NCBI GenBank assembly: GCA_002928395.1
Contig: PEQZ01000006.1
Coordinates: 1-46,818 of the forward strand
DNA length: 46,818 nucleotides
From: Hyphomicrobium sp.
Lineage (GTDB): Bacteria > Pseudomonadota > Alphaproteobacteria > Rhizobiales > Hyphomicrobiaceae
Direction of reading: 5' to 3'
A program made the position numbers and the translations under genes. Of the stretch, positions 24,230 through 32,587 are shown piece by piece. Numbering within the stretch: position 1 is the first letter of the stretch; each line of letters begins with the position of its first letter. The notes below the pieces were generated by a model, which made no database searches, had not been told where the DNA came from, and saw only the letters and a list, made by a program, of their open reading frames with translations.

Positions 24230-27096
24230 CGCGCGGCCTCCGCGAACTCGGTGCCGAAGGTCGATTGCGTGTCCTTCAATCGCGTTAGAGGGCTCTGAAG
24301 CCGCTCGAAGCGTGGCGTGGTGCCGTCGATCTCATGGGGGCGGGCCTTCTCGACACGCACGCGCAGGTCGTACCACGCCGCTTGTCCGGTCACCGGGTCG
24401 CTGTTGGAAAACCGGTAGCCACCCTCGCGCTCGGGCAACAACTCGGAAATCAGATGGTTCAGCAGGAAACCGTGCGTCACTTCCGGCGCGTCCTTGTCGA
24501 GGCCCCACACGCCTCCGCGCTTGCCTATGGCGTTCCACGTCCACACGGTATCGGCATTGACGCCGTCCATCAGCCGCACCTGCGCGGTCACGCGGCCAAT
24601 GTTGCTCGTGATCGCCACCCAATCGTCGTCCCTGATGCCGAGCGACTTGGCCTTGTCCCGCTGCATGTAGAGCCGGTTCTCGTTGGTGATCTGCCGCAGC
24701 CAGGCATTCTGCGATCCCCACGAATGGTACATGTGCATCGGCCGCTGCGTGATCGCATACATCGGAAAATCAGAAGCATCGAGCGCCGCACCCTCGAACG
24801 GCGCGTACCAGAACGGCAGTGGATCGAAAAACGCGGCGATGCGCTGTCGATGGCTGGCAGGCGGCTGCACGGCCCCGTGTCCCTGCGCTGCCAGCCGGAA
24901 CTTCTGCAGCGGCTCGAGATAGAGCTGGAAAATGATCGGGTCGGTCGAGCCGATGAAGCCCTTGTCCTTGGCCCATTCCAGATAGGCCTTGTTGACGTGC
25001 TTCATGAAGCGCTGCTCAGGCGCGAGGTGGTGCACGTAATGACAGCCGTTGGCGATATATTGCTCGAGTTGGCGCGGGTTCGGTGCGCCCTTTCCAAAGC
25101 TCTTGCCGTCCGCTCCGCGAAATCCCGCCAGCGGACCGATGCCTGGCGCGCGTTCGTGGTTGACGATGTAATCCGCGTACCCGCCCGGATACCTGGGCTC
25201 GCCTTTGGCATCGACGAAACCGGGCAGGCACAACCGCGCGCCGAGTTCGATGAGCACGGTCTGGAAGGCGCGTACGTCGCGGTCGGGCTCGACCACCGGC
25301 TGGCGGATCGAATCGGCCGGCCCATCGGGATCGGAAATCGGGCGATCGAGCAGCGAGATGCAGTCCCACCGCTCGAGATAGGTCGTGTCCGGCAGGATCA
25401 GGTCGGCGTAGGGCACCATTTCCGAGTAGTAGGCGTCGGAATAGATGATCTTCGGGATCTTGTAGTCGCCCGTCGCCGGGTCCTTGGCGGTCAGATGCGC
25501 CAATGTCCCCGGTACGTTCATCGAGGAGTTCCAGCTCATGTTGGCCATGTACATGAACAGCACGTCGACCGGGTAGGGATCGCCTGACCCAGCGTTGTTG
25601 ATCACCATGTGCATGAGCCCGTGCGCAGACAGCGGCGCGTCCCACGAGTAGGCCTTGTCGATGCGTTCGGGCGTGCCATCGGGCCCGACGAGCAGATCCT
25701 CCGGTCCCGTCGTGAAGCCGAGCGGCGCACCCGCGAGCGGCGTCATCGGCTTCACCGTGCCGTGTTTGCCCTGCGGCTTGTTCGGCGGCGGCGTCGGGCG
25801 CGGGAATGGCGCCTTGTAGCGGTAGCCACCCGGACAATCGATCGAGCCGAGCAGGATCTGCAGAGTGTGGATCAGTCGGCAGGTATGGAAGCCATTCGAG
25901 TGCGCCGAGATTCCGCGCATGGCGTGCATCGACACCGGACGACCGATCGTCTTTTCGTGCCGCCGGCCGGCCCAATCGGTCCAAGGAACATCGAGCTCGA
26001 TCGCCTCGTCGAACGCAGCGTGCGCCAATTCCTGCGCCAGACGCCGGATAGTTGCTGCGGGCACGCCGGTCTCGGCCGCCACGGTATCGGGCGCGTAAGT
26101 TTTGGCGAGGAAGCGCCCGGCGAGCAACTGGAACGACGGCACCGCCGTGCGGCCGTCGGCCAGTTTGAACGTGCCGACCAAGGCTGGCGTGATGTCCACG
26201 CGGGTCGCGTCCGCGATCTCGCCGCGGGATTTGTCGAAGGCGAGCGGCTTGCCGGACCCATCGCGCGCCACGAGCCCATCATCGGCCGCACCGGGCGACT
26301 GGATCACCAGCCATGGCGCATTCGTGTATCGGACGAGGCTGTCGAGATCGATCTTCTCGGTCCGCATGAGCTCATGAATCAGCGCGCCGACCAGCAAGCC
26401 GTCGGTGCCGGGCTTGATGCCGATCCACTCGTCGGCGATGGCCGAGTACCCTGTACGCACCGGATTGACCGAAACGAACTTCACGCCGCGCGCTTTCAGC
26501 TTGCCGAGCGCCGCCTTGATCGGGTTCGAGCCGTGATCCTCGGCGACGCCGAACATGAGAAAGTATTTCGTGCGCTCCCAATCGGGCTCGCCGAATTCCC
26601 AGAACGATCCGCCGAACGTATAGAGCCCTGCCGCAGCCATGTTGACCGAGCAGAACCCGCCGTGAGCCGCGAAATTGGGCGTGCCGAACTGCTGCGCGAA
26701 CCAGCCGGTCAGCGCCTGGCTCTGATCGCGGCCGGTAAAGAACGCGAGTTTCTTGGGGTCCGTCGCGCGCACGGCGCCGAGCCAATCGGTGGCCTCGGCC
26801 AGCGCCTCGTCCCAGGAGATCTCTTCGAATTCGCCCGATCCGCGCGGACCGACGCGCCGCAGTGGAGATGTCAGCCGCGCCGGCGAATAATGCTGCATGA
26901 TGCCGGCTGCACCCTTGCCGCACAATACGCCCTTGTTCACCGGATGGTCGCGGTTGCCCTCGATGTAGCGGACTTTGCCGTTTTTCAGGTAGACCTTGAT
27001 CCCGCAGCGGCAGGCGCACATGTAGCAAGTGGTTGTCTTGATCTCGTCGGCGGCGCGCACATTGAGATCGATCGTCGGCTCCGCTGTCGAGGTCAA
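24226..27096 (-). CDS. soeA: SoeA-like molybdopterin sulfite dehydrogenase subunit
   Basis: The product is 956 residues from a TTG at 27096, chosen because GGGAG lies seven bases upstream; another TTG at 27141 would add 15 residues. The 4Fe-4S site is C24, C27, C31 and C59 (TCYMCACRCG, then GVLCGKG). The likely Mo ligand is C149 in GGFCSVN. The rest follows the DMSO-reductase family with a C-terminal pterin-binding domain. There is no Tat signal, which fits cytoplasmic SoeABC as described in Allochromatium. There it oxidises sulfite to sulfate and feeds electrons to quinone. Other members of this branch use thiosulfate, polysulfide or arsenite, but sulfite suits an MSA degrader best. Confidence 0.83.
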   Translation of the reverse strand: MTSTAEPTIDLNVRAADEIKTTTCYMCACRCGIKVYLKNGKVRYIEGNRDHPVNKGVLCGKGAAGIMQHYSPARLTSPLRRVGPRGSGEFEEISWDEALAEATDWLGAVRATDPKKLAFFTGRDQSQALTGWFAQQFGTPNFAAHGGFCSVNMAAAGLYTFGGSFWEFGEPDWERTKYFLMFGVAEDHGSNPIKAALGKLKARGVKFVSVNPVRTGYSAIADEWIGIKPGTDGLLVGALIHELMRTEKIDLDSLVRYTNAPWLVIQSPGAADDGLVARDGSGKPLAFDKSRGEIADATRVDITPALVGTFKLADGRTAVPSFQLLAGRFLAKTYAPDTVAAETGVPAATIRRLAQELAHAAFDEAIELDVPWTDWAGRRHEKTIGRPVSMHAMRGISAHSNGFHTCRLIHTLQILLGSIDCPGGYRYKAPFPRPTPPPNKPQGKHGTVKPMTPLAGAPLGFTTGPEDLLVGPDGTPERIDKAYSWDAPLSAHGLMHMVINNAGSGDPYPVDVLFMYMANMSWNSSMNVPGTLAHLTAKDPATGDYKIPKIIYSDAYYSEMVPYADLILPDTTYLERWDCISLLDRPISDPDGPADSIRQPVVEPDRDVRAFQTVLIELGARLCLPGFVDAKGEPRYPGGYADYIVNHERAPGIGPLAGFRGADGKSFGKGAPNPRQLEQYIANGCHYVHHLAPEQRFMKHVNKAYLEWAKDKGFIGSTDPIIFQLYLEPLQKFRLAAQGHGAVQPPASHRQRIAAFFDPLPFWYAPFEGAALDASDFPMYAITQRPMHMYHSWGSQNAWLRQITNENRLYMQRDKAKSLGIRDDDWVAITSNIGRVTAQVRLMDGVNADTVWTWNAIGKRGGVWGLDKDAPEVTHGFLLNHLISELLPEREGGYRFSNSDPVTGQAAWYDLRVRVEKARPHEIDGTTPRFERLQSPLTRLKDTQSTFGTEFAEAAR

Positions 27097-27542
27097 TTCC
27101 TGTCTCCCTGGTCCCGCGTCCGGGGTCCTGGCCGCGCGCAATGCTCGAATCGTCCAGTAGTATGGCGCACGATCCCGTGCCCGTGGCGTAGGCCGCGTGC
27201 TCGATCGGTAGCCGATCCAATCAATATAGAGGCGAGTTGCCGCAAGGGTGGACGCGGCGACGAACAGAGTAAAGTCTATTTGGTCTATCGGAACATTGAC
27301 CAGGCGAAACTGTCAGGCGGCTCGTGAGCCGGCCCCAGACCTACGTGACTTACGTGCCCTACGTGACTTACGTGACCTACAAGACTGACAAGAGCCATAG
27401 CCCACAGACCACGTCGCGGTCGCCTCGAACCACCACAACAGGGCCGGGCACAACACCACGCGAAAAAACGCGATAGTTCTCTCTGGTCGCCCCCGATCAG
27501 GCCGAACAGCCCAAGGCCACTCAGCAAAGTCTGACGTTGCGA
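27097..27542. other. Non-coding junction between the sulfur and photosynthesis parts
   Basis: No credible gene lies in these 446 bp. The soeA promoter should be on the right-hand flank of soeA (about 27110-27300). Further right is a 9-bp repeat array. A minus-strand 80-codon frame over 27285-27527 owes its repeated GHVSHV pattern to that array and is not considered a gene. Confidence 0.5.
27341..27394. repeat. 9-bp iterated repeat array
   Basis: Six adjacent 9-bp units run CTACGTGAC, TTACGTGCC, CTACGTGAC, TTACGTGAC, CTACAAGAC, TGACAAGAG. The first four are built on TACGTG and also form an 18-bp period (CTACGTGAC then TTACGTG). The last two are decayed. Each TACGTG holds the palindrome ACGT, so the array could present four phased protein sites or be simple slippage. 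Confidence 0.8.
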
Positions 27543-27992
27543 TCAGACGGCGACGCGCAGCTTCATTGCGGCGGCACCAGCCTCGACCACATCGTCGGCC
27601 TTGCGCCCTGCCTCGTTGACGACGGCCACCGATTGCCCTCCGAGATCGGCGCGCGCGCCGAGCGCCGTCATCGGACGGTTACCAGCCGCGTCGATCGCCA
27701 GCAGATAGGCGAACAGGTAGACGATCAGCGCGATCAGCATCACCGGCACCAGCGCCGTCAATCCGCTCGCCGTGAATTGTCCAAGGGTTTGAAGTCCGAA
27801 GCCCGCCGCCAGCAGGATGCCGGCATACCAAGCGGTCACCTTCTGCCGCTCTGCCGCGCTAAAGGCCCGCTCGCCATCGTTCACAGACCAACTCGCACTG
27901 CCGTAAATTGCCCCGGCCAACATCACCGCGCCATAGAGCGCAAACAGCAGACCCGTCACAACGAGCCAGTTTGTAGCTTGAACTGCAGCCAT
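27543..27992 (-). CDS. Small membrane protein near the photosynthesis cluster, unknown
   Basis: The product is 149 residues with about three membrane helices (near residues 8-30, 53-72 and 78-102) and a soluble, alanine- and valine-rich C-terminus. The ATG has an excellent GGAGGT site six bases upstream. I do not recognise the family. It is the last minus-strand gene of the bchG-bchP group, 226 bp after the 89-residue gene, so it may have its own promoter. Confidence 0.65.
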   Translation of the reverse strand: MAAVQATNWLVVTGLLFALYGAVMLAGAIYGSASWSVNDGERAFSAAERQKVTAWYAGILLAAGFGLQTLGQFTASGLTALVPVMLIALIVYLFAYLLAIDAAGNRPMTALGARADLGGQSVAVVNEAGRKADDVVEAGAAAMKLRVAV

Positions 27993-28218
27993 TTTCGGAC
28001 CTCCTCGTCATCAACTCGAATGAGAGCCTCTGGCGCCTGTCGTTGGGCGGCGCGGGACTCCCGTGCGTCGCATTCCGGGCGTGGCGTCGCAAGGGGCCAG
28101 ACGCGGAGCGACCAGAAGTTGCCACTAAAACAGAAAGAGATCGCGCCGTCACCAATCTCCGGGCACTATTCCCGTGACTTTGCTGATGCATGCCGGTCTG
28201 GCCTCGTCCCCGCCCCCG

Positions 28219-28488
28219 TCAGCGCTCGCGCAGCCGAACCGCCAGATCGGCCATGTGCATGACCAGCGCCAGCGCCAGACAGCCGAGAATCCAGCCCGCC
28301 CCGGCGCCAACGATCGCCGCCCGCAGTGCCCCCATCAGGCAAGCACCCGCCGCCACATTGAGCAGAATGGCCGGGGACGACAGCCCGCGCCCCGTTCGCC
28401 GCCGCCAGACCAGCAAAGCGACCGCCTCGATCACCATCAAGGCGAGGATGATGTCGATCAGGCGGCCGCTTTCCAGGAGTGCAATCAT
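28219..28488 (-). CDS. Small three-helix membrane protein downstream of bchP
   Basis: The product is 89 residues and mostly hydrophobic, with three predicted helices (about residues 10-28, 42-60 and 65-83) and short basic loops (WRRRTGRG). It starts 9 bp after the bchP stop codon and is surely co-transcribed with it. A small hydrophobic frame at this place is known in several purple-bacterial clusters, with no assigned function. It could help membrane assembly of bacteriochlorophyll enzymes; that is inference. Confidence 0.65.
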   Translation of the reverse strand: MIALLESGRLIDIILALMVIEAVALLVWRRRTGRGLSSPAILLNVAAGACLMGALRAAIVGAGAGWILGCLALALVMHMADLAVRLRER

Positions 28489-28497
28489 AGGAAGAAA

Positions 28498-29823
28498 TCA
28501 GGCATCAGCGCGCGCCGGCGACTTGTCGTCCACGCCCACCGCTGTCGTCCGCTCGGCCGCCGGGCGCAATCCCAACAGATGCGCCATATCCTTGAAGAAA
28601 ATCCGTATGTGCGCCAGCGGGTCGGATTTGACCAGCCGCTTGTTCATGTAGGATTCCCAGGTCAACCGCTGGACATCCCTGTCGTCGCACATGGTCACGA
28701 ACCGCTCGCGCCGCTTGTCGTTCGCGTACCAGAAGTACTGCATGATGCCGAGCACCAAGAACACCCGGCCGTGTCGCTTCATGAACGTCTTGCGGGCCAG
28801 CTTCAGCTTGCGCGCGTCGCCCGTCGCGAGCACGGCAGCCACCGCCTCCGCAGCCAGCCGCCCGCCCTCCATCGCATAATATATGCCTTCACCTGAAGCT
28901 GGTGCCACCACGCCCGCCGCATCACCGGCCAGCACCACGTCGCGGCCGTTGTCCCAGCGCTTCAGCGGCCTGAGCGGGATCGGCGCACCTTCACGCCGCA
29001 ACGTCTCCAGCCCGTCCATCCCCGTCGTCCGCCGCATGTCGGCGACCGCAGCCTTGAGCGAGAACCCTTTGACCTTAGTGCCGACCCCGACGCTCAGTGT
29101 ATCGCCGTGCGGGAACACCCAGCCGTAGAAGTCCGGCGACAGTTTGCCCTGATAGTAAACGTCGCACCGACGCGCGTCGTAGTCCGACTGTCCAGGCTGC
29201 GGTGAGCGCAGGATCTCATGATAGGCGAAGACATAGGGCATCTTGTCGGCGCCCGGCACGCACTGGCGCCCGACGGCCGAGAGCGCGCCATCCGCGCCGA
29301 TCACTGTGCGCGCGGTCACTTGTACTTCGGCCGCGCTGCCGTCCTTTGGCTTGAAGCACACCACGGCACGACCCTGGTCGTCTCGGATCAGCTTGGTGAA
29401 CGATCCTGTCCGGCGGATCGCTCCTTCACGGACGGCACGCTCACGCAGCCACTCGTCGAACTGGTCGCGGTCGACCATGCCGACATACCCGTCCTCGATC
29501 GGCATGTCGACCGTGCGGTCCGATGGCGAAATGATCCGCGCCGACGTCGCCCTGGCGACGATCAGCCAATTGGGAATTTCGTACTCGCGGATCAAACACG
29601 GAGGAACTGCGCCGCCACACGGCTTGATGCGTCCGGCCTTGTCGAGCATCAATACGGAATGCCCCGCCCGTGCGAGGTCGGCCGCTGCCGTCGCCCCCGA
29701 CGGCCCGCCGCCGACGACAACCACGTCGTAACGCTTCGGATAGATGCGCGCGATGACCGCGTCCGCCGCGGCATGCGCCATATCACCCGTCGCAGGCGTC
29801 TGATCGTGTGGCTCTGTCAGCAT
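28498..29823 (-). CDS. bchP: Geranylgeranyl reductase for bacteriochlorophyll
   Basis: The product is 441 residues. The FAD-binding fold begins at about residue 32 (YDVVVVGGGPSGATAAADLARAG), followed by the family motifs CGGAVPP, MVDRDQFDEWLRERA and the second FAD motif VVLAGDAAGVVAPASGEGIYYAMEGG. BchP reduces the geranylgeranyl tail of bacteriochlorophyll (or the free diphosphate) to phytyl in three steps. The ATG at 29823 with GGAG eight bases before it gives about 30 residues ahead of the flavin fold, longer than most orthologues; a second ATG lies at 29781. It follows the PucC-family gene by 68 bp. Confidence 0.95.
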   Translation of the reverse strand: MLTEPHDQTPATGDMAHAAADAVIARIYPKRYDVVVVGGGPSGATAAADLARAGHSVLMLDKAGRIKPCGGAVPPCLIREYEIPNWLIVARATSARIISPSDRTVDMPIEDGYVGMVDRDQFDEWLRERAVREGAIRRTGSFTKLIRDDQGRAVVCFKPKDGSAAEVQVTARTVIGADGALSAVGRQCVPGADKMPYVFAYHEILRSPQPGQSDYDARRCDVYYQGKLSPDFYGWVFPHGDTLSVGVGTKVKGFSLKAAVADMRRTTGMDGLETLRREGAPIPLRPLKRWDNGRDVVLAGDAAGVVAPASGEGIYYAMEGGRLAAEAVAAVLATGDARKLKLARKTFMKRHGRVFLVLGIMQYFWYANDKRRERFVTMCDDRDVQRLTWESYMNKRLVKSDPLAHIRIFFKDMAHLLGLRPAAERTTAVGVDDKSPARADA

Positions 29824-29891
29824 GTGATCAACTCCGAGTTCCCGGCACGATTGGTCTTGTTTCCCAAGTCAAAAACGAGCGCTGGCAACAG

Positions 29892-31274
29892 TCAGTCGGC
29901 GACGCCGGCAAGAACGTTGGTGCCGAACGCTTCGACCGGCTGCTGTCGGCGCGACCCCGCCTGTACGTTGCCGACGGTCAGCGCCAGCGCAGCGGCAACC
30001 ACGAACAGCAGAGCCTCGATCGAGAACACGGCGATGTAGGCGGCGGCCGGCGAGCCGAGGGTCAGCTTCATCACGTCGGCGGCGATTGCACCGATGAGAC
30101 CACCGGCACCGAAAGCGATCGCCTGTGCCGCACCCCATATGCCCATCCGCACGCCCTCGCGCGACGACCGGCCCTTGCCCGCCAGCGCCATCATCGAGCC
30201 GATGGCCGCAACGGCGAATGCGCCGTTGGCGAGACCGAGCAGGAAAACGGCGAGCTTCAAAGGTGCCGCCGGACCGACGATCCCCGCCGCTGCGATCCCG
30301 AACAGCGCCACCGCGGACGCCAGACAGCCAGAAACGGTCCAGAACCGCAGCGAGCCCAGAACTCCGCCGGGCAGCAAACTCGCGACGACAGCGACCATGA
30401 TCATGCCGGAAAGAACGCCTCCGTTCTGCACGCCTGCGAGTTGCGTCGATTGCCCCGGTGTGTAGCCGAACACGGCGCCCGCGTAGGGTTCGAGGATGAG
30501 GTCCTGCGCGCTGTAGGCGAGCATCGACACGAATACGAAGATCGTGAACCGCCGCGCCTCGGTCTCCTGCCAAACCTCGGCGAGAGCGGTGCGGAACGGC
30601 ACGGCCGCATGCTTCGGATGGGCTGAAGCGGTGGCCTCGGTTCGCGTGCCGTGGTTGCCCTCGACGCCCGCCACCGCGACCAGCGACAGAGAGAACGCGA
30701 TGGCTGCGACGGCGGCCGTCACGGCCACCAGTCGCTCCGGGCTGAAAGGATCGAGGAAGTGCCCAGCCGTGCCGGCGGTTACGATGAAGCCGGCAATCAT
30801 CATCACCCAGACGATGGTCGCGGCCGCTGCCCGGCGTTCCGCTACGACGCGCTTGGCGAGCAGGACCAGCAGCGATGTCCCTGCCGCACCAACGCCTATG
30901 CCGATCATCACGAAGCCCACAATCGCAAGGGCGATGCCGGCCGGCAGATTGGTGGCCATCAACGCGGTCGCGAGCGCCGCCGTTACCCCGCCCAGGCACA
31001 GGGTAGCCATGCCGGCGATGATCCAAGGCGTCGACCGACCACCCTGGTCGGAACTGTAACCCCAGCGCGGACGCAGCAGCTGAATGGCGTAGTGAATCGC
31101 AACCAATGCACCGGGAAGCATGGCCGGCAGGGCGAGTTCGACCACCATCACCCGATTGAGCGTCGATGTCGCGAGCACCACGATGGCACCAAGCGAGGTT
31201 TGCACAAGGCCAAGCCTGACGATTCCGAACCAGCCAAGTGGAGACACGACCGGGCTTGTCGAGTTCACGATCAT
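29892..31274 (-). CDS. PucC-family transporter-like protein between bchG and bchP
   Basis: The product is 460 residues with about twelve membrane helices and the PucC/LhaA pattern at the N-terminus: LVQTSLGAIVVLATSTLNRVMVVELALPAMLPGALVA. In purple bacteria a gene of this family sits between bchG and bchP (called bch2 or orf428 in Rhodobacter). Its role is probably in bacteriochlorophyll delivery or light-harvesting assembly. It overlaps bchG by 4 bp (ATGA), which sets its start at 31274. A relative, lhaA, lies at 40664-42109 in this window. Confidence 0.87.
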   Translation of the reverse strand: MIVNSTSPVVSPLGWFGIVRLGLVQTSLGAIVVLATSTLNRVMVVELALPAMLPGALVAIHYAIQLLRPRWGYSSDQGGRSTPWIIAGMATLCLGGVTAALATALMATNLPAGIALAIVGFVMIGIGVGAAGTSLLVLLAKRVVAERRAAAATIVWVMMIAGFIVTAGTAGHFLDPFSPERLVAVTAAVAAIAFSLSLVAVAGVEGNHGTRTEATASAHPKHAAVPFRTALAEVWQETEARRFTIFVFVSMLAYSAQDLILEPYAGAVFGYTPGQSTQLAGVQNGGVLSGMIMVAVVASLLPGGVLGSLRFWTVSGCLASAVALFGIAAAGIVGPAAPLKLAVFLLGLANGAFAVAAIGSMMALAGKGRSSREGVRMGIWGAAQAIAFGAGGLIGAIAADVMKLTLGSPAAAYIAVFSIEALLFVVAAALALTVGNVQAGSRRQQPVEAFGTNVLAGVAD

Positions 31275-32185
31275 GCGACCCCCTTGATGATGTCGCCGAG
31301 GGCAAATGCGGCCACCAGCATTCCGAGCACATAGAGCGTCGTGCCCGTTGCGTTGTACCAAGGCGCAAGCTTTCGCGGATCGGTCATCAGCCGGCGCATG
31401 AGCCCGATCTGGCACAGCAGCGACACGGCGACCAGTGCCGCACTCACGGGCGCGTCCCACGCGACCAAGAAAAGTGCGACCACGATCTGCGGCATGATCA
31501 TGACGATGCAGGCCAGCCGGGCCGCTGCCTCGGCGCCCAGCTGTACCGGCAACGAGTTGACGCCCATGCGCCGATCACCCTCGATCGCCTTGAAGTCGTT
31601 CAAGGTCATGATGCCGTGCGCCCCGACGCTGTACAGCAGTGCGGTCAGTACGATGCGCCAGTCGGGCAAGCCGCCGGCCATGACTGCCGCGCCGGTGAAC
31701 CAGGGCAACCCTTCATAGCAAAGCCCGACTGCCGCGTTGCCGTACCAGCCGTTGAGCTTCAACCGAAGCGGCGGCGCGCTATAGGCCCACGCCAGCGCGA
31801 GTCCAAACGTGCAGGCGACCAGCGTCCAAAGGCCGAGCCAGCCGGCGACCACTAGTGAAAGCAGCGACCAGGCGACGCCTATGTAGAAGCCCCATGCGCC
31901 TGGTATGCGGCCCGACGGAATCGGCCGGCCGGGCTCATTGATCGCGTCGACATGACGATCGTACCAGTCGTTCACAGCCTGGCTGGTGCCGCAGACGAGC
32001 GGACCCGCCAGCGCTATTCCGGCGGCGATCCCGACCCAGTGCCCGGCTGGCGATATCCCCGACGACACCACCCCGCAGCCATAGGCCCACATCGGTGCGA
32101 ACCATGTGATGGGCTTAAACAGCTCGAGGACAGCTGCGGGCTCAGGACGTTTGACCTCGATGGCGATCTGGGTTCCGTCGGCCAT
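31271..32185 (-). CDS. bchG: Bacteriochlorophyll synthase
   Basis: The product is 304 residues from the ATG at 32185, which has GGAG seven bases upstream; the frame extends to a TTG at 32233 without better signals. It is a UbiA-type prenyltransferase with about eight to nine helices. The first aspartate-rich motif is NDWYDRHVDAINEPGRPIPSG (residues about 88-108) and the second region shows DFKAIEGDRRMGV. BchG attaches the geranylgeranyl or phytyl chain to bacteriochlorophyllide. The upstream gap holds a candidate PpsR site at 32241-32258, and ppsR itself lies further upstream on the same strand. Confidence 0.95.
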   Translation of the reverse strand: MADGTQIAIEVKRPEPAAVLELFKPITWFAPMWAYGCGVVSSGISPAGHWVGIAAGIALAGPLVCGTSQAVNDWYDRHVDAINEPGRPIPSGRIPGAWGFYIGVAWSLLSLVVAGWLGLWTLVACTFGLALAWAYSAPPLRLKLNGWYGNAAVGLCYEGLPWFTGAAVMAGGLPDWRIVLTALLYSVGAHGIMTLNDFKAIEGDRRMGVNSLPVQLGAEAAARLACIVMIMPQIVVALFLVAWDAPVSAALVAVSLLCQIGLMRRLMTDPRKLAPWYNATGTTLYVLGMLVAAFALGDIIKGVA

Positions 32186-32240
32186 TCTCGCGCTCCGGCT
32201 GCGACTGAATGGTTCGAAGTTTAAATTTGACAAAGAGAAC

Positions 32241-32258
32241 CGTCAACCAAACTTTACA
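32241..32258 (-). promoter_or_regulatory. Candidate PpsR/CrtJ operator upstream of bchG
   Basis: On the minus strand the site reads TGTAAAGTTTGGTTGACG, matching the TGT-N12-ACA consensus except for the last base. It lies 56 bp upstream of the bchG start. Its core AAGTTTGGTTGAC recurs in the site before bchF at 35317-35334. PpsR sites are normally this kind of palindrome near photosynthesis promoters; binding here is inferred. Confidence 0.55.
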
Positions 32259-32587
32259 CTTTTTTCTCGGCAGGTTTGCTGCCATTTCGCGCGCCGGTTT
32301 CACTTCGTGCGTCGGCCGGCATCGGCATCCTTGGCCGCCTGAACTCACGCACACGCGACCGCGCACTGGCATGACGCCGTGCGCGTTCCTTCGACCCGCG
32401 AGCTTCGCAATTGTCTTCGCGGAACGATGCGAACCTCGCGGTTGGCGCACCAGTGGGTGCTTCGCTGCCAGCGTCGAATTCTTGTAGCTAGAACACCCAG
32501 AGAGTTTGCGGACACCGCAACTCGGATCGCCGCTCCCGGCGGGGGCCTTGCCGAAACCGCTTTAGAGCCGGGCTCAGCCTCAGCGGG
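32259..32587. other. Non-coding stretch between ppsR and bchG
   Basis: These 329 bp follow the ppsR stop codon and lead into the bchG promoter. I see no gene and no clear terminator. Frames present are arginine-rich and short. Confidence 0.4.

Noticed and set aside
25609-27327. A 572-codon open frame on the plus strand opposite soeA
   Set aside because: It mirrors the soeA codon pattern, has no known motif and crosses the soeA start region.
27341-27394. CRISPR-like array
   Set aside because: The units are 9 bp and directly adjacent with no unique spacers, and no cas gene is present.
27285-27527. An 80-codon minus-strand frame containing GHVSHVGHVSHV
   Set aside because: The repeated residues come only from the 9-bp DNA repeat; no start signal or family match.
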